A stretch of DNA of 52,877 nt. Source: Clostridiales bacterium. GTDB taxonomy: Bacteria > Bacillota > Clostridia > Saccharofermentanales > Saccharofermentanaceae. The stretch is from contig JAFZHS010000010.1 in NCBI GenBank assembly GCA_017554745.1, positions 1-52,877 of the forward strand, in the 5' to 3' direction. Made by a program: the position numbers and the translations under genes. Of this stretch, positions 1 to 6,746 are shown one piece after another. The notes beneath the pieces are model-generated. The model ran no database searches. It saw nothing but the letters and a program-made list of their open reading frames with translations, and had not been told where the DNA came from. How positions within the stretch are numbered: position 1 is the stretch's first letter; each line of letters opens with the position of its first letter.

Positions 1-112
1 CTGCTTGGGTTGCAAAGAGTCGATATTTCTTAAGCCTTATACCGCTACCATAGTTCTGTACAGAGCGAAGAGTATAGAAATCGCCAGATATCCGCACAAT
101 CTGCATCTCCAT
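1..112 (-). CDS. possible 5' part of an unidentified gene, running off the window
   Basis: Reading leftwards from ATG at 112 (or ATG at 106) gives 37 codons without a stop, beginning MEMQIVRISGDFYTLRS, up to the window edge. It lies about 60 bp downstream of trmO on the same strand, so it could be the next gene of that transcript. I see no clear ribosome binding site and recognise no family. It could be a chance open frame. Confidence 0.25.
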   Translation of the reverse strand, partial: MEMQIVRISGDFYTLRSVQNYGSGIRLKKYRLFATQA

Positions 113-171
113 AACATATGCGTTGTTGGAGATTATTAAAATTTCATTCACTAAGAATTATACATCTCGCA

Positions 172-612
172 TCAAAAATAGTGCTCCATCAAACGATCAA
201 CCCATTCAGGAACTCTCGCATCCTTTTTGTCATAAATCGGATAATATGGCTTTATATCCAAAACCGGAGTGCCATCTATCGCATCAAGCCCTTTTACAAC
301 CAATGTATCTTCCGAAACAGATACTATTTCAACGGAAGTCATGCCAATTTGGTTAGGTCTGTCTTTCCCTCTTTGTGCAAAAATGCCTACCAAAGGCATA
401 TCGTCCCTGTTTTGTGGTCTTCTCTGAAGATGCTTCTCTTTTTCATATTTCGCCTTATCAAGATTAAATAGAATAATGGCATGAGAAAAGTCCTCCAGAC
501 CCTTTAGCCCTGAATAGTATTGTTCTTCCAAAACAATTGCAGATGTATCTTCTCCCCATGACACATCTTTTCTGTCTTTTACTTCATTTCTGACAAAACC
601 AATTGGTTCCAT
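172..612 (-). CDS. trmO: tRNA (adenine(37)-N6)-methyltransferase TrmO (TsaA-like)
   Basis: TrmO adds the N6-methyl group of m6t6A at position 37 of threonine tRNAs, using S-adenosylmethionine; the family is a small cytosolic beta-barrel. The protein opens with MEPIGFVRNEV, typical of the family, has the conserved arginine/RPN segment (GIFAQRGKDRPNQIGMTSVE) and ends with a GTPVLDIKPY block, which the family also shares. Length (146 aa from this start) fits. I prefer ATG at 612 because GGGGA lies 5 nt before it; ATG at 624 and TTG at 627 are in frame but have no Shine-Dalgarno. A TATAAT box and a 5' hairpin (647-679) lie just upstream. Function is confident, start less so. Confidence 0.85.
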   Translation of the reverse strand: MEPIGFVRNEVKDRKDVSWGEDTSAIVLEEQYYSGLKGLEDFSHAIILFNLDKAKYEKEKHLQRRPQNRDDMPLVGIFAQRGKDRPNQIGMTSVEIVSVSEDTLVVKGLDAIDGTPVLDIKPYYPIYDKKDARVPEWVDRLMEHYF

Positions 613-646
613 TTCTATCCCCATCAAATCAGATTAAAATATACTC

Positions 647-679
647 GACAAAGGGCCTTCCTCTGTCATTAGTATTATA
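647..679 (-). promoter_or_regulatory. -10 box and transcript-start hairpin of trmO
   Basis: On the minus strand TATAAT (674-679) is followed by 6 nt and then a hairpin at 647-667 with arms GACAGAGG and CCTTTGTC around a 5-nt loop (one G-U pair). The hairpin would start at or next to +1 and is followed by an AT-rich TATATTTTAA run. The same box, spacing and hairpin occur at 49717-49749. No good -35 box is visible. Confidence 0.55.
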
Positions 680-869
680 TCACCCCTTGCAAATCCCTTT
701 ATGAAATTATAATAAGCATTTTCTTTTGTATTTCCATTAATAGTTATAGCTTTAGATTTATGCATGAATAGCTAATGTCAAATTGCACAAGTAAAAGCTG
801 TTCTTATGTGCACACAGACGAAAACGAGCGATATTCAAACTTTTTTCGAAAATCAGGCCCAATTTTGGT

Positions 870-1240
870 CTTTCCCACTACTTAATAGTGAAGGGACAAT
901 TATTGAGGCAGTCGTTATAGAATCCCGACTATCTATAACAAGTTTCAGACTTTTTTCAAAATCTTGTCTACTTTTGCCCTCTCCCATTACTTAATAGTGA
1001 GGGGTAATGTGTTTTATCGTCATCGCTGACTGAACTATTGGAATGACCATTAACCCTCTCTTCCCATGTCGGGAGAGAGGATTTTTTGTTGTGTCCCGTT
1101 TTTGGAATATGTCTGAAACGCCTTGTTTTACTGCGTTTGCAGGTCTTAACCCGCAACATACACAAATAAACGCCGATGGATTTGTGCAGTCAGCCCCCAT
1201 AAAAAATGCCTCTCCCATTCCTAGTTAGTGAAGGAACAAA
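870..1240. repeat. three dispersed copies of a ~31-bp hairpin repeat
   Basis: Copies lie at 870-900, 979-1008 and 1210-1240. They share CTYTCCCAYT at the left and TAGTGARGG at the right around CTTAA-like centres; the first contains CACTA-CTTAA-TAGTG. The first two also share about 35 bp of upstream sequence (CTTTTTTC followed by AAAATC), making a degenerate direct repeat of about 65 bp. No convincing gene is seen in 680-1845, so these sit in the non-coding left part of the mobile element. Confidence 0.6.
1055..1087 (+). terminator. intrinsic terminator in the non-coding region
   Basis: Arms CCTCTCT (1055-1061) and AGAGAGG (1074-1080), extended by CCC/GGG, close a 5-nt loop and are followed by ATTTTTTG. 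Its presence on the plus strand with no ORF upstream suggests that a small RNA may end here. Confidence 0.55.
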
Positions 1241-1331
1241 TAAATCATTCTTCACTGCCGAAAGGTTGAACACATAGAAGCGCAAATAATTGTGCATTTG
1301 TTCAAGAGGGAAATACCCCGCAATTTCAGGG

Positions 1332-1406
1332 GTCAATGTCCAGTAGTAGTGAAGGGTTGATTTCCGAGCTTCACCGAAGTATCGGGGCCCTTCGCCGGAC
1401 ATTGAC
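1332..1406 (+). other. long composite hairpin, possible structured RNA or replication/transfer structure
   Basis: Three nested stems are visible: GTCAATGTCC (1332-1341) with GGACATTGAC (1397-1406); GTGAAGGG (1349-1356) with CCCTTCGC (1388-1395, one G-U); and CCGAGCTT (1364-1371) with AAGT-A-TCGG (1377-1385, one G-U and one bulge), closing a 5-nt loop. About 26 base pairs in 75 nt is well beyond chance. I cannot assign it to a known RNA family. The drawing assumes the plus strand, but the opposite strand is also possible. Confidence 0.5.
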
Positions 1407-1600
1407 AACTGAATACACAAACCATGAGGTACGTTACTTGTATCCCGAGCCAAGATGACTCCTAGTGCGCCAAGACCTTCCCGAGCGGAAGAGAGCGATA
1501 ACACGGATGAGTCAGAATCAGGATTGCAACCTGAGGGAGGCGATGACAGATACAAAGTCACAATGATACTTCTGCGTAGTCACAGGCTGAGCGTTGAAGC

Positions 1601-1657
1601 GGGAATTAGTCCACCCGTGAGCCGTCGCACCCAATGAGCGCAGCGGGTGGAATTCCC
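1601..1657. repeat. 14-bp inverted repeat with 3-nt bulge, plus neighbouring stem-loops
   Basis: GGGAATT-AGT-CCACCCG (1601-1617) is complementary to CGGGTGGAATTCCC (1644-1657) apart from a 3-nt bulge. Nearby are TCAGG/CCTGA around 1520-1540, CATGATT as a direct repeat near 1671 and 1701, and CCACAG (1714-1719) with CTGTGG (1735-1740). This supports a folded RNA or single-stranded DNA structure ahead of the mobilization genes. Confidence 0.5.
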
Positions 1658-1762
1658 GGGGTGAAACTCCCATGATTCCGTAACAGCAATACGGGAGCCT
1701 CATGATTTCCCAACCACAGGGGCCAGGACAAATACTGTGGTGTATGTGTATTAGCAAGCAAC

Positions 1763-1811
1763 GTATCTTGATATCAAATCAAGATACAGAAGCTTTAAGG
1801 GGATGTCCCCT
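1763..1811. other. candidate oriT of the mobilizable element
   Basis: A perfect 10-bp inverted repeat GTATCTTGAT/ATCAAGATAC (1763-1772 and 1778-1787) is followed 10 bp later by AGGGGA-TG-TCCCCT (1798-1811) and then TAAGACCCC. It lies directly before the operon encoding the helix-turn-helix protein, MobC and relaxase. Paired inverted repeats beside a nick site are usual for MOBP origins of transfer. That this is oriT is inference from position and structure; the nick site is not identified. Confidence 0.4.
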
Positions 1812-1845
1812 AAGACCCCAAATCAAAACTGAAAGGAGGAAAAGT

Positions 1846-2154
1846 ATGCCGATTGTAAGAGAGAAGAAAGACGGTAATTTCACCGTGATGAACAATTACC
1901 ACCTGAGAGATCAGAACCTGTCTTTGAAGGCCAAGGGTTTGCTGTCGATGATCCTGTCGCTGCCTAATGACTGGGAGTTCTCAATAGCCGGTCTTAAAGC
2001 CATCTGCAAAGAAGGTAAGGATTCGATAAGCTCCGCCCTTGTCGAACTCGAGATCAAAGGCTATCTCGTCAGAGATCGTGTGAGACGGAAAAACGGCTGT
2101 CTCGGTGGTGTTGTTTACACCTTCTATGAACGTTCAAGAAGACCACAACGGTAA
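1846..2154 (+). CDS. helix-turn-helix protein of the mobile element (short form)
   Basis: This 102-aa protein resembles the N-terminal winged-helix domain of the helix-turn-helix/replication-initiator-like proteins common in clostridial conjugative elements: an opening around MPIVREKK, a block near NNYHLRDQNLSLKAKGLL, and a winged helix at about residues 30-95. Related proteins I know of usually continue for another 150-200 residues, so this looks shortened. The 118 bp before mobC hold no continuation I can support. The start is fixed by AAAGGAGG 5-6 nt upstream. It probably binds DNA of the element itself, near the hairpins and candidate oriT just upstream. Family assignment is from memory of such proteins, not a search. 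Confidence 0.7.
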   Translation: MPIVREKKDGNFTVMNNYHLRDQNLSLKAKGLLSMILSLPNDWEFSIAGLKAICKEGKDSISSALVELEIKGYLVRDRVRRKNGCLGGVVYTFYERSRRPQR

Positions 2155-2272
2155 TCACCTGTTTCTGATTATTCAGCGCAGGTTATACCGCCACAATTAA
2201 CTACTGTTCTATTAATAACTGATGTAACTAAAGATTAAATAACCAGCTAAAAAATATATATGGGAGGAAGCT

Positions 2273-2491
2273 ATGAAAAAGAAAGTAGTAAGAAACAGAA
2301 CTGTACTCTTCAGATTAAGTGACAAGGAATTCGAAAGACTGCTTAAGCAAGTTAAAGCTTCCGGATTGTCACGTGAAGAGTACCTCAGAAGTCTGATAAC
2401 CGATACAAGTGTTGGAGGTTTTACAGACGAATTCATCAAAACAAGATTAAACAAGACTATAACGGAAAGGGGTGATGGAGATTGGCAGTAA
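2273..2491 (+). CDS. mobC: MobC-like relaxosome accessory protein (ribbon-helix-helix)
   Basis: A 72-aa basic protein with the short strand plus two-helix pattern of ribbon-helix-helix MobC proteins: a beta segment near NRTVLFRLSDKEF (residues 8-20), then helices through LLKQVKASGLSREEYLRSLI. MobC proteins bind oriT and help the relaxase open the strands. The ribosome binding site GGGAGGAAG lies just before the ATG. The end overlaps the relaxase start by 10 nt, so the two are probably translationally coupled. The family call rests on size, pattern and position. Confidence 0.75.
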   Translation: MKKKVVRNRTVLFRLSDKEFERLLKQVKASGLSREEYLRSLITDTSVGGFTDEFIKTRLNKTITERGDGDWQ

Positions 2492-3891
2492 CATCTGTTT
2501 GGGCTGTAAAAAGCAGAGTGGATAACGTGATCAAGTATGTTGAGAATCCTGAGAAGACAGTTGAGAAAACAGAGTGTACACCAGAAGCATTATCTGCAAG
2601 AAGAGCTGTAGGCGATGTTATAGATTATGCAGAGAATTCTTCCAAGACTGAAAAGATGATGTATGTTACCGGTATCCATTGCCATCCGCGTACTGCAGCT
2701 GATGACTTTTTGGTTGTAAAGAAGCGTTGGCATAAATTAGACGGAAGACTTGCTTATCACGGATATCAGTCTTTCCTTGAGGGTGAAGGAGAGATCACGG
2801 CAGAGCAGGCGCATGAGATAGGGGTTAAGCTTGCTCAGGAAATATGGGGCGACAGATTCCAGGTGGTAGTTGCAACTCACTTGAACACAGGGCATTACCA
2901 CAACCATTTTGTAGTGAACTCCGTTTCTTTTTTAGATGGCAAGAAATACGTCCGTACAAAAGCGGACTACCTTCAAATGAGAAACGTATCTGACAGGCTT
3001 TGCCGTTCAGCAGGCTTACACATAGTTGAGGATCCTTCTGCAAGCAGAGGTAAGACTTACGATGAATGGCTTGCCGACAGAGAAGGCAAACCGACTGTAA
3101 GAAGCACTATCCGAGAGGATATTGATTATGCTATCCGCTTATCCCGTACTGAGAAACAGTTCGTAGGTGTCATGAAGGAATTGGGATACACGTTCAAGTT
3201 CATTGGAGAGAGCGGAAAGCTTCTGAAGCATCCTGGGCTTAAACCGCCGGGAGCATCACACTTCTTCCGGTTCGACAAACTCGGATATAAATACGAATAC
3301 GATTCGATCAGACGGCGTATCATTGAGAACTCAGCAGTTCCGGGTACGCCGTTTCTTATGGGTAAAGGTGATGATCCCAGGAGTGTCGGCTACCGTGACT
3401 TCTCTTCCTACCCGGAGGAAAAACCGAAGAGCTTGCCCTTTATCTTCAGAAGATACTGTATCAGGCTTTACACCTTCGCGAGCAACCCGCGCAAGAGGGA
3501 GTATATCCCGATGGAGCTTAGAGAAGATATTGCCAAGCTTGACCGCTATATCGAACAGATGGATTTCCTTTATAAACACAGCATAGATGACGGCGCTTCC
3601 CTTGAAGCAGAAAGACAGGCTCTGAGAGACCGTCTGAGCGATCTTCTGAGCCTCCGGAAGTCGTTGTACTCATCCAAGCGCAGAGCCGTTTCCAGGCACG
3701 ATACAGCCGCAATTACAGAGGCTAAGGCCGGGATCATGGAAGTGTCCAAGGATATCCGCGAAGTAAAGAAAAAACTCAAGTTGTGTGATGAAGTCTTTGC
3801 GAATTCATCTCGCATTGAGAAGGCCATGAAGCCGCATGAACAAGAAATAAACAAAACAAAATCTATCGGAGAAAGGAGATTAAGAAGATGA
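2482..3891 (+). CDS. MOBP-family relaxase (MobA/VirD2-like)
   Basis: The relaxase nicks one strand at oriT and pilots it into the recipient. The 469-aa protein has the N-terminal relaxase domain (about residues 1-200) with the metal-binding histidine motif H133, H138, H140, H142 in HLNTGHYHNHF. Its N-terminus contains two related segments, VDNVIKYVENPEKT (13-26) and VGDVIDYAENSSKT (43-56), as in relaxases of Tn1549-like elements. The C-terminal part (about 360-469) is charged and probably helical or coiled. Translation appears to begin at TTG 2482, since no ATG lies in frame nearby and MobC overlaps it. The protein looks intact. The gene ends in an ATGA overlap with xis. Confidence 0.9.
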   Translation: MAVTSVWAVKSRVDNVIKYVENPEKTVEKTECTPEALSARRAVGDVIDYAENSSKTEKMMYVTGIHCHPRTAADDFLVVKKRWHKLDGRLAYHGYQSFLEGEGEITAEQAHEIGVKLAQEIWGDRFQVVVATHLNTGHYHNHFVVNSVSFLDGKKYVRTKADYLQMRNVSDRLCRSAGLHIVEDPSASRGKTYDEWLADREGKPTVRSTIREDIDYAIRLSRTEKQFVGVMKELGYTFKFIGESGKLLKHPGLKPPGASHFFRFDKLGYKYEYDSIRRRIIENSAVPGTPFLMGKGDDPRSVGYRDFSSYPEEKPKSLPFIFRRYCIRLYTFASNPRKREYIPMELREDIAKLDRYIEQMDFLYKHSIDDGASLEAERQALRDRLSDLLSLRKSLYSSKRRAVSRHDTAAITEAKAGIMEVSKDIREVKKKLKLCDEVFANSSRIEKAMKPHEQEINKTKSIGERRLRR

Positions 3892-4085
3892 AAGACGTAC
3901 CTGTTTGGGAAAAGTACACATTAACGATCAGAGAGGCAGCCGAGTATTTCCACATCGGCGAGAAGAAGCTTCGCAGGATCGTGGATGAGAACATCAACGC
4001 GGACTTTGTCGTTATGAACGGAAACCGTGCCATGATCAAGCGTAAGATTTTCGAACAGTATATCGACAGAGCTACTGCGGTATAA
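3888..4085 (+). CDS. xis: excisionase-like DNA-binding protein (Tn916 Xis type)
   Basis: A 65-aa protein with the winged-helix excisionase pattern: LTIREAAEYFHIGEKKLRRIV (residues 11-31) followed by NADFVVMNGNRAMIKRKIFEQYI. Tn916-type Xis bends DNA at the element ends and directs the integrase to excision. It overlaps the relaxase stop by 4 nt (ATGA) and precedes the integrase, the usual order. A terminator at 4140-4176 separates it from the integrase, so int may be only partly co-transcribed with it. Confidence 0.85.
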   Translation: MKDVPVWEKYTLTIREAAEYFHIGEKKLRRIVDENINADFVVMNGNRAMIKRKIFEQYIDRATAV

Positions 4086-4139
4086 GCATCTTGACCCCTT
4101 ATCTGCCATGGGGGTGCACAAGTTTTGGCAGAAATGATA

Positions 4140-4176
4140 AGCCCCATATGATATATTTAATACGTCATATGGGGCT
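4140..4176 (+). terminator. terminator between xis and int
   Basis: A perfect 12-bp stem, AGCCCCATATGA (4140-4151) with TCATATGGGGCT (4165-4176), is followed by CTATTTTATT. A second short repeat, CTGCCA/TGGCAG, lies just upstream around 4099-4126. The ribosome binding site of int (AAAGGAG) follows about 20 bp later. Confidence 0.7.
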
Positions 4177-4206
4177 CTATTTTATTAAAAAAGGAGTTCC
4201 AAATAA

Positions 4207-5403
4207 ATGAATAAAAGGAGAGATAAAAGAGGAAGAATCTTACACAATGGCGAGTATCAGCTTCCTGACGGACGTTACAGGTATAAATATACCGATTCCT
4301 TCGGGAAACGCAAGTATGTGTACAGCTTGAGACTTGACCATAATGACCCGATGCCCAAAGGGCATAAGAACGCTCCGGCGCTGAGAGATCTGGAAAAACA
4401 GATTCAGGCTGATATGTTTGACCATATCGTATCGAACGGCGGTAACCTTACAGTTCTTGATCTTGTTGAGAAGTATATTTCAACCAAGATCAACGTGAGA
4501 GACTCCACCAAGGCAGGATACAAAACAGTCATCAACATACTGAAACGTGATCCGTTCGGCAGCAGGAGAATTGATACAGTGAGACTGTCAGACGCCAAGT
4601 GTTGGCTGATCAAGCTCCAACAGGAAAACGGCAGAGGCTACAGTTCCGTTCAGAGTATCAGAGGCGTTCTGAGACCTGCTTTCCAGCTGGCAGTGGATGA
4701 CGATCTTATCAGGAAGAATCCATTCCGCTTCGAAGTATGTGATGTCCTGGTCAATGACAGTGTCAGAAGAGATGCTATCAGTCACAAAGATGAGAAAAGG
4801 TTCCTTGAGTTCATCAAGAACGATCCTCATTTTTGCCGGTACTACGAAGGAGTCTATATTCTCTTCAAGACCGGAATGAGAATTTCAGAGTTCTGCGGAC
4901 TGACAATAAGCGATATCGATTTTGAGCACCACAGAATAAACATTGACCACCAGCTCTATAAGAGAGGCAGTAAAGGCTATAGTATTCTGCCGCCCAAGAC
5001 AGAGGCCGGTAACAGAGTCTTACCGATGACACCCGATGTCGAGGAGTGCTTCAGGACAATAATAGCCAACCGCAACGCTCCGAAGAAGGAACCGATGGTT
5101 GACGGCAAGATGGGATTTCTGTACTTCGACAAAGACGGCAGTATCACGTATGCGCTTCATTGGGAACATTATTTCAAGCACATCAGGGAAAAGTATAACA
5201 GCATATACAAAGTCCCGTTGCCTTTGATCACGCCTCACGTCTGCAGGCACACTTATTGTTCCAATATGGCAAAGAGCGGAATGAATCCGAAGACTTTGCA
5301 ATATCTCATGGGACATTCGGATATTTCGGTCACGCTTAACACATATACTCATGTTCATTATGAGGATGTTGCAGCTGAAGTATCCAAACTCGGTGTTATG
5401 TAA
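4207..5403 (+). CDS. int: tyrosine recombinase / integrase, Tn916 family
   Basis: This enzyme integrates and excises the element. The 398-aa protein has an N-terminal arm-binding domain (about 1-60, rich in basic and aromatic residues), a SAM-like core-binding domain (about 80-175) and a C-terminal catalytic domain. Catalytic residues visible are R225 (TGMRISE), K264 (PPKTEAG), H344 and R347 (HVCRH), H370 (MGHSD) and Y380 (NTYTH). Nothing essential is missing, so it should be active. The start has AAAAGGAG upstream. It is the last gene of the element, with repeated TTTTACACCCA sequences just beyond it that may be arm sites. Confidence 0.93.
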   Translation: MNKRRDKRGRILHNGEYQLPDGRYRYKYTDSFGKRKYVYSLRLDHNDPMPKGHKNAPALRDLEKQIQADMFDHIVSNGGNLTVLDLVEKYISTKINVRDSTKAGYKTVINILKRDPFGSRRIDTVRLSDAKCWLIKLQQENGRGYSSVQSIRGVLRPAFQLAVDDDLIRKNPFRFEVCDVLVNDSVRRDAISHKDEKRFLEFIKNDPHFCRYYEGVYILFKTGMRISEFCGLTISDIDFEHHRINIDHQLYKRGSKGYSILPPKTEAGNRVLPMTPDVEECFRTIIANRNAPKKEPMVDGKMGFLYFDKDGSITYALHWEHYFKHIREKYNSIYKVPLPLITPHVCRHTYCSNMAKSGMNPKTLQYLMGHSDISVTLNTYTHVHYEDVAAEVSKLGVM

Positions 5404-5426
5404 GTTTTTCCCACCGGAAAAAACCC

Positions 5427-5467
5427 TGGGTGTAAAACTCAGATTTTTACACCCAATTTTACACCCA
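5427..5467. repeat. inverted and direct repeats at the integrase end (possible arm-type sites or terminator)
   Basis: TGGGTGTAAAA (5427-5437) and TTTTACACCCA (5445-5455) form a perfect 11-bp inverted repeat, and the right arm is repeated directly at 5457-5467. Direct repeats near the ends of Tn916-like elements bind the integrase N-terminal domain; a role as int terminator is the alternative. Confidence 0.5.
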
Positions 5468-5585
5468 GCGATGGACAAAATAGTCCCCGATAAGGCACGA
5501 TATGAAACATATGTTTGATTGAGTGCGTCGCTCGGAAGCCTAATAAAATAAGGTGTTTCAGGGTTTTTCTTGGCAAATCGTATAT

Positions 5586-6047
5586 ATGATAAAAGTGCTT
5601 TTTATCTGTCACGGCAACATCTGCCGCTCCACTATGGCGCAGTCGATGTTCTAGGACATGGTAAATAAAAGAGGGCTCGCTGACCGTTTTGAGATCGACT
5701 CCGCTGCGACGAGCCGCGAGGAGATCGGCAACGGCCCGCATTACGGCACCGTGAGCAAGCTGCGCGAGGTCGGCATCCGCGTGATCCCGCACCGCGCACG
5801 ACAGATGACCCGCGCCGACTACGAGCATTTCGATTACCTGATCGGTATGGACTCCTACAACATCTCAAACATGACGCGCCTCGCAGGCGGCGACCCCGAC
5901 GGCAAGATCTACGCGCTGCTTGGCTTTGCGGGCATGAGCCGCAGCATCGCCGACCCGTGGTACACGGATAATTTCGATGAGACCTACGACGACCTTTGCG
6001 TGGGCCTTAAGGCGTTCATGAAGCACCTCGAGCCCGAATTGTTGTAA
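5586..6047 (+). pseudogene. low-molecular-weight protein tyrosine phosphatase, interrupted by an in-frame amber codon
   Basis: The frame from ATG 5586 reads MIKVLFICHGNICRSTMAQSMF, then TAG at 5652-5654, then continues DMVNKRGLADRFEIDSA to a normal end. The first part carries the phosphatase P-loop C8-X5-R14, and the C-terminal part has the family acid DPW segment. Together they make 153 codons, the usual length, with only codon 23 changed to a stop. Translation restarting at ATG 5658 would lack the catalytic cysteine. Hence it is probably inactive unless TAG is read through or is a sequence error. No ribosome binding site precedes 5586, and the mobile element ends just upstream, which may have removed the promoter. 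Confidence 0.8.
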
Positions 6048-6098
6048 TCGGCGGGTGTTTGTGGTTTTCTAAGGGTATTCGTGTAGGAGGTCCTGACT

Positions 6099-6698
6099 AT
6101 GAAAGCTATGAAAAGAATCCTTTGTCTGGCACTGGCGCTGAGCGTTGTTTTCGGGATGACCGGATGCAATAAATCAAATTTCTCACCGGCGGCGGTCCGC
6201 AAATATGCCAAAGCCGAGCACTTTGATGAATGCGACGACCCCAAAGATTTTTATAAAGAAGTCGGCACCGGCATGGATGATGCCAATGTATATGTAACGG
6301 CCACCAAGCGCGATGCCAGGGACCTTTTCAATACAGTCATCTACCGCTTCGAGCCCGATAAGCCGAAATACAAATTTACCGAGGTCACGGCCCTTTACAC
6401 TAAGGACGACGACGGCATGTGCTTTGTAGTCGCTGCTACTTTCGAAGACCGCGAAGACGCGGAGAAATTTTTCAAGAAATACTCCAAATCTCTGGATTAC
6501 GATAACGAAGACAAAGGCGACGAAAAGTCCTACTCCTACTTCATCGCCAACTATGTCAACAGCAACGACAAAAACGTTGCGGTCGGTCTTTACATGTCCG
6601 GCAACACCGTTATCTGGCTCAGGACCGCAGCCGACGACTGCGACGTCGCCGAAGAATTCTGCAAGCACTTCAAGCTCGTCTCGCCGATGGACGCGTAA
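6099..6698 (+). CDS. putative lipoprotein of unknown function (first of two paralogs)
   Basis: A 199-aa protein with a lipoprotein signal: basic start, hydrophobic core and lipobox MTGC at about residues 21-24. The mature part is acidic and mixed alpha/beta, with a segment near FVVAATFEDREDAEKFF resembling small secreted domains that pair strands with an EDxEDA helix. It ends KLVSPMDA. The next gene is a clear paralog with the same signal-peptide style and a near-identical end. AGGAGG precedes the start. I do not recognise a family and assign no function beyond a membrane-anchored extracytoplasmic protein. Confidence 0.75.
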   Translation: MKAMKRILCLALALSVVFGMTGCNKSNFSPAAVRKYAKAEHFDECDDPKDFYKEVGTGMDDANVYVTATKRDARDLFNTVIYRFEPDKPKYKFTEVTALYTKDDDGMCFVVAATFEDREDAEKFFKKYSKSLDYDNEDKGDEKSYSYFIANYVNSNDKNVAVGLYMSGNTVIWLRTAADDCDVAEEFCKHFKLVSPMDA

Positions 6699-6746
6699 AC
6701 TTTTCGGGCGCGCCTGATTAAGATAATCACCCTGGAGGAATAGTCA

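Larger units (their letters stand above)
870..5467 (+). mobile_element. integrative mobilizable element (MOBP relaxase, Tn916-type integrase)
   Basis: The block holds structured non-coding DNA, a candidate oriT, a helix-turn-helix protein, MobC, relaxase, excisionase and integrase, all on the plus strand, with the integrase last. It lacks type IV secretion genes, so it would depend on a helper conjugative element. Ends are not resolved: integrases of this type leave only a few bp of coupling sequence. The left end probably lies between 630 and 1250, and the right end between 5403 and the phosphatase gene at 5586. The GC-rich chromosomal DNA begins right after it. Confidence 0.75.

Noticed and set aside
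1440..1740. Group II intron, HEARO/omega RNA or TnpB-type RNA
   Set aside because: Some stems recall such RNAs, but I could not find domain V, an IscB/TnpB gene or a full consensus; left as unassigned structure.
1190..1757. Open frames on both strands in the left part of the mobile element
   Set aside because: They have no ribosome binding site, no recognisable protein features, and coincide with the hairpin-rich non-coding region.
5652..5654. Pyrrolysine or stop-codon readthrough in the phosphatase
   Set aside because: No downstream structure or supporting gene is seen in the window; a nonsense mutation or sequence error is simpler.
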